Assembly (NCBI RefSeq): GCF_001975665.1
Contig: NZ_CP019419.1
Coordinates: forward strand, 1,364,001-1,428,000
DNA length: 64,000 nt
Direction: 5' to 3'
From: Polaribacter reichenbachii
Lineage (GTDB): Bacteria; Bacteroidota; Bacteroidia; Flavobacteriales; Flavobacteriaceae
Within the stretch, counting starts at the first letter, position 1, and each line of letters starts with the position of its first letter. The position numbers and the translations under genes are program-made. Below are positions 8,355 to 16,358 of the stretch, in pieces. The notes under the pieces were generated by a model. It saw only the letters and a list, made by a program, of their open reading frames with translations, was not told where the DNA came from and made no database searches.

Positions 8355-9623
8355 ATGTCATCAAAAAAGAATTTAATAATACTTATTTTTTTATCAATAT
8401 TTTTAACAAACTGTAGTAGTTCAGCAACAACAGCAGAAGAGGTTTTACCAATAGACGATGCACCTACAGCTGCAAACGATTCATTTTCTGTAGAAGAAAA
8501 TAGTACTGCAGGTACATTAAACCAAATAGATGTTTCTACAAACGATAATTTAGGTGATGATGGTGGAGATACTGATAATTACAGTATAAAAACAACTACT
8601 ACAGAAGGTTCACTTACAGAAATTAGTGATGGTATTTTTGAATATATTCCTAATGTAGATTTTTTTGGTACTGATGAATTTACTTATCAATTATCAGATT
8701 CAGATGGAGATACAGTAAATGCAACTGTATCAATTACTGTAAATGAATTTGTGCCATTAGCTTCATCTTTTGATAATATAGATCCAAATTATCCATCATT
8801 TACATCCATAGAAGACACAACACCAGATGATAAAAAATGGGTAAAATTAGAAGCAATGTCAGATGAATTTGATACCTGGGATGCTAATAAATGGTTTAAA
8901 TCTACGTGGAATTATGGAGAGCCCGTTTTTATGTCTAAATCTGATGATAATTCTGGTGTAGCAGATGGTAACCTTTGGATAAAAGCCACTTTAAACGAAA
9001 GTAATGTTGATGGTAGATGGTTTCAAACAGCAAGAATTCACTCAAAAGCAGAAACAAAATACCCTATGTATACAGAGGCTAGAATAAGAACTGCACACAT
9101 TTCTGCATATAATACCTATTGGTTAAATAATGGAAATAGTACAGATAGAGACGAAATAGATATTATAGAAAACAACTCAAATCCTTCTTGTACAGATTGC
9201 GAAGCAGAAATATATCCTGTACAAATGAACTCGCAATATTTTCATGCAGATTCAAATTTAAATCCTGTAGTAATTCGAAATTATGGTAAATCTTTGCGCT
9301 CAGATTTATCAGCAACAAACCCTTTAATTGATAAGGGTTGGAACGAAGCTTACCATACTTATGGAGTTTGGTGGAAAGACGAAAAGAACATTCAGTTTTA
9401 TTTAAATGGAGAACCAGCAGGTAGTGTAGTTGTTGGCGAAGATAAATCTGGACAAACTTACGAGAGCAGAGTTTTTACAAGAGATTTAGAAATTATTTTT
9501 GATTTATGGACCAGCAAAGATGGTTGGTTAGGTGGTTTACCAGCAAAAAGCGATTTAGGTGATAATTCTATAAATACAATGCGTGTAGATTGGGTAAGAA
9601 CTTGGAAGCTAGAAGATAAGTAA
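8355..9623 (+). CDS. GH16 agarase/porphyranase-like lipoprotein
   Basis: 422 residues. A lipobox (IFLTNC, Cys20) puts it on a membrane surface. Next is a cadherin/Ig-like domain (about 36-135: AANDSFSVEENS, FEYIPNVDFFGTDEFTYQLSDSDGD, VNATVSITV) and a GH16 jelly-roll domain (about 155-420). The catalytic signature is DEIDIIE, with Glu267, Asp269 and Glu272 as nucleophile, helper and acid/base. The motif with one extra residue is that of the agarase, porphyranase and laminarinase type. Context favours agar or porphyran. Surface display could make it the enzyme that cuts polymer next to the SusC/D importer. Confidence 0.85.
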   Translation: MSSKKNLIILIFLSIFLTNCSSSATTAEEVLPIDDAPTAANDSFSVEENSTAGTLNQIDVSTNDNLGDDGGDTDNYSIKTTTTEGSLTEISDGIFEYIPNVDFFGTDEFTYQLSDSDGDTVNATVSITVNEFVPLASSFDNIDPNYPSFTSIEDTTPDDKKWVKLEAMSDEFDTWDANKWFKSTWNYGEPVFMSKSDDNSGVADGNLWIKATLNESNVDGRWFQTARIHSKAETKYPMYTEARIRTAHISAYNTYWLNNGNSTDRDEIDIIENNSNPSCTDCEAEIYPVQMNSQYFHADSNLNPVVIRNYGKSLRSDLSATNPLIDKGWNEAYHTYGVWWKDEKNIQFYLNGEPAGSVVVGEDKSGQTYESRVFTRDLEIIFDLWTSKDGWLGGLPAKSDLGDNSINTMRVDWVRTWKLEDK

Positions 9624-9786
9624 GTTGTTAGTTTTTATTTCTTTTGATATAATGTGTTTTTATAAAAAATACTGATATATAGTGTGTTAGTTGTTTTTGT
9701 AAAGTTTAAATACAGATTATTTCTGCTTTCTCTTAACATCACTTTTATCCTTTAGATATTATTTTTGAAAACAATCTAAAGGATAA

Positions 9787-10980
9787 ATGAAAATGAACAA
9801 AACAAAACAATTTTTAGGGTTAATTCTATTTTTTATATCAGCATCAATTTTTAGTCAAGATTGGAATGGAGTTGCAATACCTGTTACACTTTCTGGTGGC
9901 GATACTTGGGTTTTGCAAACAGATGTTTCAGACGATTTTAATTATTCTGCTCCTGCAGCAAATAAAGGAACCACGTTTACTTCTAAATGGGACGATTTTT
10001 ATCATAATGGATGGTCTGGACCAGGTTCTACAGTTTGGACTCGACAACATTCATCCGTAGAAAATGGCGAACTCAAATTAACAGCAACAAGATATCAATC
10101 TAATAAAATTAATTCAGGCGCAATACATTCTAATTCAACAGTGCAATATCCTATTTATATAGAAGCTAAAATAAAAGTAATGAATTCGGTTTTAGCAAAC
10201 GGAGCTTGGTTATTAAGCCCAGATGATACACAAGAAATCGATTTTATGGAAGGTTATGGAGCAACTTATTCAGATAGTGCTAAAGAAGATCTTACTTGGT
10301 GGGCAAAAAGAATGCACGTTAGTCATCACGTATTTATAAGAAGTCCGTTTGCAGATTGGCAACCAAATGAATTGGCTAATGGAAATGGAAACCCTGCTCC
10401 AAATCCAACTTGGATTACGAATGGAAATACACTTTGGAAAGATGATTACCACACATATGGTCTTTACTGGAAAGATCCTTGGCATTTATATTATTTTATT
10501 GATGGAGTTCAGGTAACCAAAAGAGAAGGTAAAGATCAAATAGATCCATTATTTTACACCAATTCTGTAAATCAAGGTGATACAAATAATGATACAAGAA
10601 CAGGTTTGTCGAAACCAATGGATATTTTATTTACAGTAGAAGAACAAGGTTGGAGAACTGCAAATGGTAAATCTGTAGTGCCTACAGATACAGAATTAGC
10701 AAATACAGATAATCATACGTTTAAAATAGATTGGATTAGAACTTACAAACCAAGTAGTAGTTTGTCTGTAAATGATGTAAAAAGTAATTTTAATATTGAT
10801 GTTTATCCAAATCCATCAAAAGAATTTATCAAAATAAATGCAAGTAAATTAATTGCAAAAATAGACTGTTTTGATGTTAGTGGTAAATTAATTGCCTCTA
10901 AAAATTATGATGATGCTTCTATCAATTTTAACCTAGACAAATTTGTAAATGGTATTTATTTTTCTAAAAATACCTGCTAA
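9787..10980 (+). CDS. GH16 agarase/porphyranase-like enzyme with frameshifted C-terminus
   Basis: 397 residues as read: signal peptide (to about 23), GH16 domain (about 25-320) with the signature QEIDFMEGYG (Glu150, Asp152, Glu155), then the start of a T9SS sorting domain (NIDVYPNPSKEFIKI). The frame ends abruptly at NGIYFSKNTC. Removing one T from the five-T run at 10959-10963 gives NGIYFLKIPANDGSISRQKILKN and a stop at 11018-11020, a normal T9SS ending. So the gene has a one-base insertion, or the base is a sequencing error. The ATG at 9793 is an equally good start. Confidence 0.85.
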   Translation: MKMNKTKQFLGLILFFISASIFSQDWNGVAIPVTLSGGDTWVLQTDVSDDFNYSAPAANKGTTFTSKWDDFYHNGWSGPGSTVWTRQHSSVENGELKLTATRYQSNKINSGAIHSNSTVQYPIYIEAKIKVMNSVLANGAWLLSPDDTQEIDFMEGYGATYSDSAKEDLTWWAKRMHVSHHVFIRSPFADWQPNELANGNGNPAPNPTWITNGNTLWKDDYHTYGLYWKDPWHLYYFIDGVQVTKREGKDQIDPLFYTNSVNQGDTNNDTRTGLSKPMDILFTVEEQGWRTANGKSVVPTDTELANTDNHTFKIDWIRTYKPSSSLSVNDVKSNFNIDVYPNPSKEFIKINASKLIAKIDCFDVSGKLIASKNYDDASINFNLDKFVNGIYFSKNTC

Positions 10981-11020
10981 TGATGGATCAATTTCTCGTC
11001 AGAAGATTTTAAAGAATTAG
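10959..11020 (+). pseudogene. Out-of-frame tail of the GH16 T9SS domain
   Basis: Continuation of the preceding gene in the next frame. Its conserved-looking end (LKIPANDGSISRQKILKN, stop at 11018) shows that the shift lies at the T homopolymer 10959-10963. Without this tail the last strand of the sorting domain is missing and T9SS export and anchoring should fail. Confidence 0.75.
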
Positions 11021-11137
11021 ATATAGTGTATCTAGCTTATTAAAAACCAAAAAGAAAATTTATTTTTATCAATTTTTTTTTTAATATAGTTGTTATCAAC
11101 CTCTTATTAAGTTAATTAAAGAAATAAATCAATCAAA

Positions 11138-11183
11138 TACAAACGACTACAAACATTTACAACCGAAAGTAATTGTTTTGTAA
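11138..11183 (+). promoter_or_regulatory. Iterated TACAAA element upstream of ssb
   Basis: TACAAA or TACAAC begins at 11138, 11148 and 11158, an exact 10-base period, followed by CGAAAGTAATTG and TTTTGTAA. The same arrangement occurs at 48967, 48977 and 48987 in front of the ssb remnant near the island's right edge. Two copies with the same period suggest a protein-binding array that controls short ssb genes. Confidence 0.55.
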
Positions 11184-11264
11184 CCGAATATAATTTGTGT
11201 TGCATTGCATCTTTGCAGTGTTGAATTGAACTAATGAAATTCAATATAATTTAAAACTTATCTT

Positions 11265-11600
11265 ATGAATACGTTAAGAAACAAAGTACAGTTAATTGGT
11301 AGATTGGGTCAAGATCCAGAAATAATTAATTTAGAATCTGGTAAAAAATTAGCAAAGTTTTCTTTGGCTACAAATGAGAGTTATACAAATGCTTCAGGTC
11401 AGAAAGTTGATAAAGTTGAATGGCATAACCTAGTGGCTTGGAATAAAACTGCAGACATTGTAGAAAAATATATTACCAAAGGAAAAGAAATTGCTATTGA
11501 TGGTAAACTAACAAATAGATCTTATGAAACGAAACAAGGTGAAAAAAGGTATATTACTGAAGTTGTAGTAAATGAGTTGCTTTTGTTGGGCAATAATTAA
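11265..11600 (+). CDS. ssb: Short single-stranded DNA-binding protein
   Basis: 111 residues, a bare OB-fold: MNTLRNKVQLIGRLGQDPEI, KKLAKFSLATNESY, KVEWHNLVAWNKTADIVEKYITKGKEIAIDGKL and the RSYETKQGEKRYITEVVVNEL strand. It lacks the acidic C-terminal tail of housekeeping SSB, so it is likely an accessory paralog. Two broken copies of the same gene lie at 15662-16001 and 49119-49217. An iterated TACAAA element precedes it and a perfect palindromic terminator follows at 11609. Confidence 0.93.
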   Translation: MNTLRNKVQLIGRLGQDPEIINLESGKKLAKFSLATNESYTNASGQKVDKVEWHNLVAWNKTADIVEKYITKGKEIAIDGKLTNRSYETKQGEKRYITEVVVNELLLLGNN

Positions 11601-11608
11601 TAGTATTT

Positions 11609-11642
11609 AAAAAGCCTTGATTTTAAAATCAAGGCTTTTTTT
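11609..11642. terminator. Bidirectional terminator between convergent genes
   Basis: Perfect 32-base palindrome, 16-bp arms AAAAAGCCTTGATTTT and AAAATCAAGGCTTTTT, with T runs on both strands. It lies between the ssb stop (11600) and the stop of the minus-strand TerB-like gene (11641), so it can end both transcripts. Confidence 0.95.
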
Positions 11643-12054
11643 AATGTACTTTTTCTAACTCTAATTCGAGTTTTTCTACCATTAATATTTCAGATTCATC
11701 AAAATAAGTTACAGAATTTGCAATTTTTATAGCAGTCTTTAAAATTAAACTTTTAATGCCATCTGTAAATAATGAAGGGTGTTCTTTTTTAAAGTCCATA
11801 AACTCTTCATAACAAGTTTCAGAATCAGAAAAACCTTCGTTATTTAACCAATCAAAAACGGTTTCTATTCGATAAGCAGCATCAGAATGATAATCATCAT
11901 TTACAGAATCTATTTTTGTCCATTTATTTTTTACAATTTTTTTTAAAGTCTTAAATTCAATCTCTTCTACCACATTATCTGCTGCTGCAATAGCATAAAA
12001 TAACTTCCCTAAGTTTTCATAAAAAGAGATGATTGTATTTTTTGCTGGTTTCAT
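11641..12054 (-). CDS. TerB-like helical protein
   Basis: 137 residues, all-helical and acidic, no signal peptide. The N-terminal part (LGKLFYAIAAADNVVEEIEFKTLKKIVKNKW) and C-terminal part (IKSLILKTAIKIANSVTYFDESEILMVEKLELEL) have the TerB pattern, in which acidic residues follow A-x-A-D-x-x-V. Function is unknown; TerB proteins are linked to metal or stress responses. It is a single gene. An inverted repeat AATAGCTT/AAGCTATT lies at 12070-12096 upstream. Confidence 0.65.
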   Translation of the reverse strand: MKPAKNTIISFYENLGKLFYAIAAADNVVEEIEFKTLKKIVKNKWTKIDSVNDDYHSDAAYRIETVFDWLNNEGFSDSETCYEEFMDFKKEHPSLFTDGIKSLILKTAIKIANSVTYFDESEILMVEKLELELEKVH

Positions 12055-12300
12055 AATAATAATCTTTAGAATAGCTTTAACTCTAAGTAAGCTATTATTT
12101 TAATTGCTTAAAATTAAAGTAAATATTCCGTTTTAAATCTGATAAAAGTCATAGTTAAACACTCCTTTTTCTTAGAGATAAAGTACACAGCTTATAAATA
12201 AATTGTTAAAAACATCATAATTTAAGTTCATTTAACCTCAGCATCATATACAAAAAGCATTTTTTTGTAACTTACAACATCAATTCTAAAATTTACTTCT

Positions 12301-12762
12301 ATGCCAAGTTATACATTAAACATTAACGGAAAACAACGTTCTGTAACAGTTGATGAAGACACACCTTTACTTTGGGTTTTAAGAGATGAACTTAATTTAG
12401 TAGGTACAAAATTCGGTTGCGGAATTGGGCAATGTGGTGCTTGTACAGTACACGTAGATGGTTCAGCTACAAGAAGCTGCCAAATTCAGGTTTCTGTTTT
12501 AGAAGATTTAAAAGTAACTACTATAGAAGGCTTGTCTAAAGAAGGTAAACACCCAGTACAAGAAGCTTGGACAGAAACTGATGTGCCACAATGTGGTTAT
12601 TGCCAAGCAGGCCAAATAATGACAGCGAGTGCTTTTTTAAGCGAGAATAAAAATCCGTCTACAGTAGAAATTAGAGAGGCTATGCACGGAAATATTTGTA
12701 GATGTGCTTCTTATAATAGAATTGAAAAAGCTGTAAAATTAGCTGCTGAAAAATTATCTTAA
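12301..12762 (+). CDS. 2Fe-2S subunit of a molybdenum hydroxylase (IorA-like)
   Basis: 153 residues, the small electron-transfer subunit of an aldehyde oxidase/isoquinoline 1-oxidoreductase-type enzyme. A plant-type ferredoxin domain has cysteines 40, 45, 48 and 60 (KFGCGIGQCGACTVHVDG) and an all-helical second 2Fe-2S domain has cysteines 98, 101, 133 and 135 (QCGYCQAGQIM, GNICRCASY). It lies 21 bases upstream of the catalytic subunit and forms an operon with it. The substrate cannot be told. Confidence 0.92.
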   Translation: MPSYTLNINGKQRSVTVDEDTPLLWVLRDELNLVGTKFGCGIGQCGACTVHVDGSATRSCQIQVSVLEDLKVTTIEGLSKEGKHPVQEAWTETDVPQCGYCQAGQIMTASAFLSENKNPSTVEIREAMHGNICRCASYNRIEKAVKLAAEKLS

Positions 12763-12783
12763 TCAACCTAAATCTGAAAAAAA

Positions 12784-15000
12784 ATGAAATTTCAAATCGA
12801 TACAAATTTTAGTAGAAGAAATTTTTTAAAAACATCAGCTTTAGCAGGTGGTGGTTTATTAATTGGCTTTAATTTTTTAACAGCTTGTAAGCCAGAAGCA
12901 AAAATGCCGGTAGATATTGCTAGCTTAAACTTTAACGATTTTAATGCTTTTATTAAAATTTCTGATGAAGGTTATGTAACTATTTTTTCTCCAAATCCAG
13001 AAATTGGGCAAGGTGTAAAAACAGCAATGCCAATGATTATTGCAGAAGAATTAGATGCAGATTGGAGCAAAGTAAACGTAGCACAAGGTGCTTTAGATAC
13101 TAAAAATTTTAGTAGACAAGTTGCAGGAGGTAGCCAATCGATTCGTTTTAGTTGGGATGCTTTAAGACAAACAGGTGCAACTGCAAAACAAATGCTAGTA
13201 AATGCAGCAGCGTTAAAATGGAATGTAGATGCAGCAACATTAACCACTTCTAAAGGTGTAATTACCAATGCAAATGGAGATGAGTTAGGTTATGGAGATG
13301 TAGTAAAAGAAGCTGCTTTATTAGAAGTGCCTGAAGATGTAAAACTAAAAGAAACTAAAGATTATACCATAGTTGGTAAAGATGCTTTAAATGTAGATAT
13401 CTATAAAATAATTACAGGTAAACCCCTATTTGGCTTAGATTATAAAGCAGAAAATATGGTGATTGCTTCTGTATTAAGACCACCAGCTTTTGGTCAGAAA
13501 TTGGTTTCTTTTAATGCAGAAAAAGCAAAACAAGTAAATGGAGTAATAGATGTAATTACTATAGGCGATAAGGTAAGAGAGTTTAATAGTTCTGGAAAAA
13601 GAAGCTGGACATTTCAAATGTCTGAATCTGATAAAGTAGTTGTAATTGCCAAAAATACTTGGGCAGCAATAAAAGGGAAAAAGGCGCTTTCTGCACAATG
13701 GGAAATAGATTCTAATGTAGAAAGTTCAGAATATCATGATAAAATTTTGACTAAAATTTTAGATGGAAATAAATTAGATACAAGAAGAGAAGATGGTAAT
13801 ATTAAAAGTGCTTTTGCAAAAGCAGATAAAATAGTTGAGAAAACTTACCATTCTCCATTTTTACCTCATAATTGTATGGAACCCATGAATTTTTATGCTG
13901 ATGTTACATCAGAAAAGATTCATTTAGCTGGCCCAGTGCAAACTCCAGAAGCAGCAGAAAGTGTAATTGCAGATATGTTTGATGCAGATAAAGAAAACAT
14001 TCACATAGAAATGACAAGAATGGGTGGTGGTTTTGGAAGACGTTTGTATGGTGATTTTGTTTACGAAGCAGCAGAAATATCTCATAAAATAAATAAACCT
14101 GTAAAATTAGTATCTACTAGAGAAGATGATATGACAACAGGAGTTTACAGACCAGCCATTAAATATAGAATTAAAGCAGCTGTTAAAGATGGTGTTGTAA
14201 CTGGGTATCATTTAAAAGAAGCCGCGATTAATGGAAATATGTATGGATTAATTCCTAATTTTTTCCCTGCAGGCTGTATTCCAAATTTTAAAGTAGAAAC
14301 TGCAAATTATAAGAGTAACATTACAACAGGTGCTTGGAGAGCACCATATACTAACTTCTTAGCTTATGCAGAGCAAAGCTTTTTTAATGAGTTAGCACAA
14401 GAAATGGGTAAAGACCATACAGAGTTGCTGATAGAATTATTACAAAATGTAAAAAATACTACAGATAAAAAGATTCAATATTCTGGTCAGAGAATGGAAG
14501 ATGCTATTAAATTAGTAAAAGAAAAAGGTAATTGGGGTAAAACTTCAGAAGGAGTTTATCAAGGTTTTGCAGCATATTATAGTCATAATACTCATGTTGC
14601 AGAAATTGCAGAAATTGAACTAAAAGAGGGTTTACCTGTAATTAAAAAAGTAACTGCAGCAGTAGATTGCGGAATTTTAGTAAATCCAACAGGGGCTAAA
14701 AATCAGGTAGAAGGTGGGGTAATAGACGGAATTGGACATGCAATGTATTCTGATTTTTCTTTTAAAGAAGGTAGTCCAGAATACAAAAACTTTGATAGAT
14801 ATCGATTAATAAGAATGCAAGAAACACCACAAGTTGAGGTTCATTTTGTAGAAAACAATTTATCGCCAACAGGATTAGGAGAACCAGGTTTGCCTCCTGC
14901 AGGTGGTGCTGTTGCAAATGCAATTCATAATGCTTTGGGCAAAAGATTGTATAGTCAACCTTTTATAAAAGAGCTTAAAAAGAGCACTGTTTTAGGGTAA
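12784..15000 (+). CDS. Molybdopterin-binding subunit of a molybdenum hydroxylase (IorB-like)
   Basis: 738 residues. A twin-arginine signal (SRRNFLK at 10-16, then a hydrophobic stretch ending FLTAC) indicates folded export, perhaps as a lipoprotein. The body has the xanthine-dehydrogenase-family motifs MGGGFGRR (Mo cofactor), GAWRAPYTN and the active-site GLGEPGLPPAGGA. With the IorA-like subunit it would oxidise an aldehyde or N-heterocycle in the periplasm. No FAD subunit is present, as usual for this two-subunit type. A 32-base inverted repeat at 15022-15053 follows. Confidence 0.92.
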   Translation: MKFQIDTNFSRRNFLKTSALAGGGLLIGFNFLTACKPEAKMPVDIASLNFNDFNAFIKISDEGYVTIFSPNPEIGQGVKTAMPMIIAEELDADWSKVNVAQGALDTKNFSRQVAGGSQSIRFSWDALRQTGATAKQMLVNAAALKWNVDAATLTTSKGVITNANGDELGYGDVVKEAALLEVPEDVKLKETKDYTIVGKDALNVDIYKIITGKPLFGLDYKAENMVIASVLRPPAFGQKLVSFNAEKAKQVNGVIDVITIGDKVREFNSSGKRSWTFQMSESDKVVVIAKNTWAAIKGKKALSAQWEIDSNVESSEYHDKILTKILDGNKLDTRREDGNIKSAFAKADKIVEKTYHSPFLPHNCMEPMNFYADVTSEKIHLAGPVQTPEAAESVIADMFDADKENIHIEMTRMGGGFGRRLYGDFVYEAAEISHKINKPVKLVSTREDDMTTGVYRPAIKYRIKAAVKDGVVTGYHLKEAAINGNMYGLIPNFFPAGCIPNFKVETANYKSNITTGAWRAPYTNFLAYAEQSFFNELAQEMGKDHTELLIELLQNVKNTTDKKIQYSGQRMEDAIKLVKEKGNWGKTSEGVYQGFAAYYSHNTHVAEIAEIELKEGLPVIKKVTAAVDCGILVNPTGAKNQVEGGVIDGIGHAMYSDFSFKEGSPEYKNFDRYRLIRMQETPQVEVHFVENNLSPTGLGEPGLPPAGGAVANAIHNALGKRLYSQPFIKELKKSTVLG

Positions 15001-15185
15001 AAGTTAAATTTAGAGTAATAAAAAATGCCAAAATATATATATTTTGACATTTTCAAAGCACGAGCTTTGGGGAGGACTATCCTTGAGTATTTGTTAGGGC
15101 TACAAAAGTAATACCTAATCTTACCTTAAATTTTTGTTTTTCGTTAAGAAGGGTTCTAAACTCTTTTAGTTAAATGAGTTAGTCG
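15001..15185. other. Intergenic stretch left of the deacetylase fragment
   Basis: Beyond the inverted repeat at 15022-15053 I see no gene. It would be the ancestral 3-prime flank of the deacetylase gene. Confidence 0.4.
15022..15053. terminator. Inverted repeat after the molybdenum hydroxylase operon
   Basis: AAAATGCCAAAATATA paired with TATATTTTGACATTTT, 15 of 16 positions complementary, 21 bases after the stop. The stem is AT-rich and the following T run is short, so it is a weaker terminator candidate. Confidence 0.6.
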
Positions 15186-15398
15186 TTAAAAGTAAATTTC
15201 TTGTGCTAATCGAAATGTATTAGGATGTGCATTAATAATTATATTAATGTCTTTAGAGTAACCACTTACCATAGAGTATGTTACAGGGGTTTTTGAATTG
15301 AAACAAGTTTGTAAAACAAAGCGATCTCTTTCTTTACAACCCTCAATTGTTAAGGGTAATTTGCCTAGTTTATCAGTTTCTATAACATCTACACAACC
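15186..15398 (-). pseudogene. C-terminal fragment of a histone-deacetylase-family gene
   Basis: Reading the minus strand gives 70 uninterrupted codons ending at a TAA (15186-15188): GVDV(I)ETDKLGKLPLTIEGCK, ERDRFVLQTCF, TPVTYSMVSGYSKDI and NAHPNTFRLAQEIYF. These match the C-terminal pattern of HDAC/AcuC-family deacetylases, in which the middle motif is normally S-M-G-G-G-Y-S; here it is degraded to S-M-V-S-G-Y-S. Upstream the similarity stops at 15398 against an in-frame stop. The matching N-terminal part is at 49212-49445 on the same strand. Confidence 0.85.
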
Positions 15399-15405
15399 TT
15401 ATTGA

Positions 15406-15675
15406 CCATTTGCGAAATTCAACTTACCTCCAAAAAGCCCAAGCCTAGGGGCTATAACATTTATAGGAGACCACCTCAAGCAATATAGTCTAGAAAATGG
15501 TTATACTGCTTTTGAAATATCATTAGAATTAGATGTTTACAATTCTACCATTTATAAGTGGAAAAATAACCTCACAAAACCACAAGCAAAAAGCATACAT
15601 AAAATAATTGAATTTATTGGGTATGACCCAAGAATTCACAAATCATTAAAAACAAAATATTATGAACTCACTTAG
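15406..15675 (+). pseudogene. XRE-like helix-turn-helix protein fragment
   Basis: Open frame of 89 codons without a start codon, from just after the left island junction. It has the pattern of small HTH proteins found beside mobile or accessory genes: SLGAITFIGDHLKQY, FEISLELDVYNSTIYKWKNN and KIIEFIGYDPRIHKSLKTKYY. The HTH is complete, but the start region is cut at the junction. Its stop overlaps the start of the ssb remnant (ATG 15662), so the two were probably one unit. Confidence 0.6.
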
Positions 15676-16001
15676 AAACAAAGTAAATTAATAGAAAATT
15701 TAGGTAACAATCCAGAGATTATAACATAGGACAGGAGTCTGGAAAAAAATTAGCAAAATTTTCTATTGCAACAAATGAAAGTTACAAAAATGCACAAGGA
15801 GAAAAAGCAACAGATACACAATTGCATAATATTGTTGCATGAAACAAAACTTCAGAAATTATAGAAAAATATTTAGAGAAAGGAAATGAAGTGGCAATAG
15901 AAGGGAAGCTAACTTCTAGATCTTATGAAACTAAAGATGGAGAAAAACGTTATGTAACAGAAATTATTTGTAATGAATTATTGATGTTGGGAAGTAAATA
16001 A
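15662..16001 (+). pseudogene. Degenerate ssb copy
   Basis: Starts MNSLRNKV like the ssb at 11265, then breaks by small deletions and in-frame stops (around 15685-15735 and a TGA at 15840). The remaining segments still match along the whole length: KKLAKFSIATNESYKNAQGEKA, NKTSEIIEKYLEKGNEVAIEGKL, RSYETKDGEKRYVTEIICNELL. A terminator is retained at 16027. Confidence 0.88.
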
Positions 16002-16026
16002 TGTGGGAGAATTTTATGTAAAAAAG

Positions 16027-16057
16027 AAAAAGCCGTTCTTTAGAACGGCTTTTTTAT
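16027..16057 (+). terminator. Rho-independent terminator of the ssb remnant
   Basis: 12-bp stem AAAAAGCCGTTC / GAACGGCTTTTT with loop TTTA and a T run. It resembles in position the terminator behind the intact ssb. Confidence 0.92.
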
Positions 16058-16089
16058 TGTAAGTCTAGTATTAAGACCTTATTCTAATT

Positions 16090-16309
16090 TCAGAGAAGGT
16101 TTCTTGTATAAGTAACTTCATTAGTGATAAATGGAATATCTCCTTCTTTTTTAATTAATTTTAAAGCCTTTTTGGCTGATCAGAAGTGTATCGTAAATGT
16201 TTATCTACATCAAAATTATTTACTTCAACACTATTTTTTGGGGTATTTTTGAAACCTACTAATAGTACAAATACTAGGAGTTTTATATGAACTTCATCCT
16301 AGTTTTCAT
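16090..16309 (-). pseudogene. N-terminal remnant of a GH88-type lipoprotein gene
   Basis: The minus strand from ATG 16309 reads MKTRMKFI, then after a stop/frameshift KLLVFVLLVGF, FDVDKHLRYTSDQ, and after another frameshift ALKLIKKEGDIPF. These align with the start of the GH88 protein at 46348 (MVGC, FNVDKQLEYCVAQ, KALKLIPAVGDIPR). Multiple lesions; the rest of the gene is gone. It sits at the left end of the island just downstream of the beta-helix gene. Confidence 0.65.
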
Positions 16310-16358
16310 TTTTATGTTTAACCTTAAAATGTGTAATTAATTATGCTTATACTTGATT

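Noticed and set aside
9691..9706. PUL 1 operator upstream of the second GH16
   Set aside because: Only one half-site (TGTAAAGTT) is convincing, and the distance of 80 bases and half-site spacing differ from the other copies.
15406..15675. Calling the HTH frame an intact regulator gene
   Set aside because: It has no start codon and begins at the deacetylase junction, so it is listed as a fragment.
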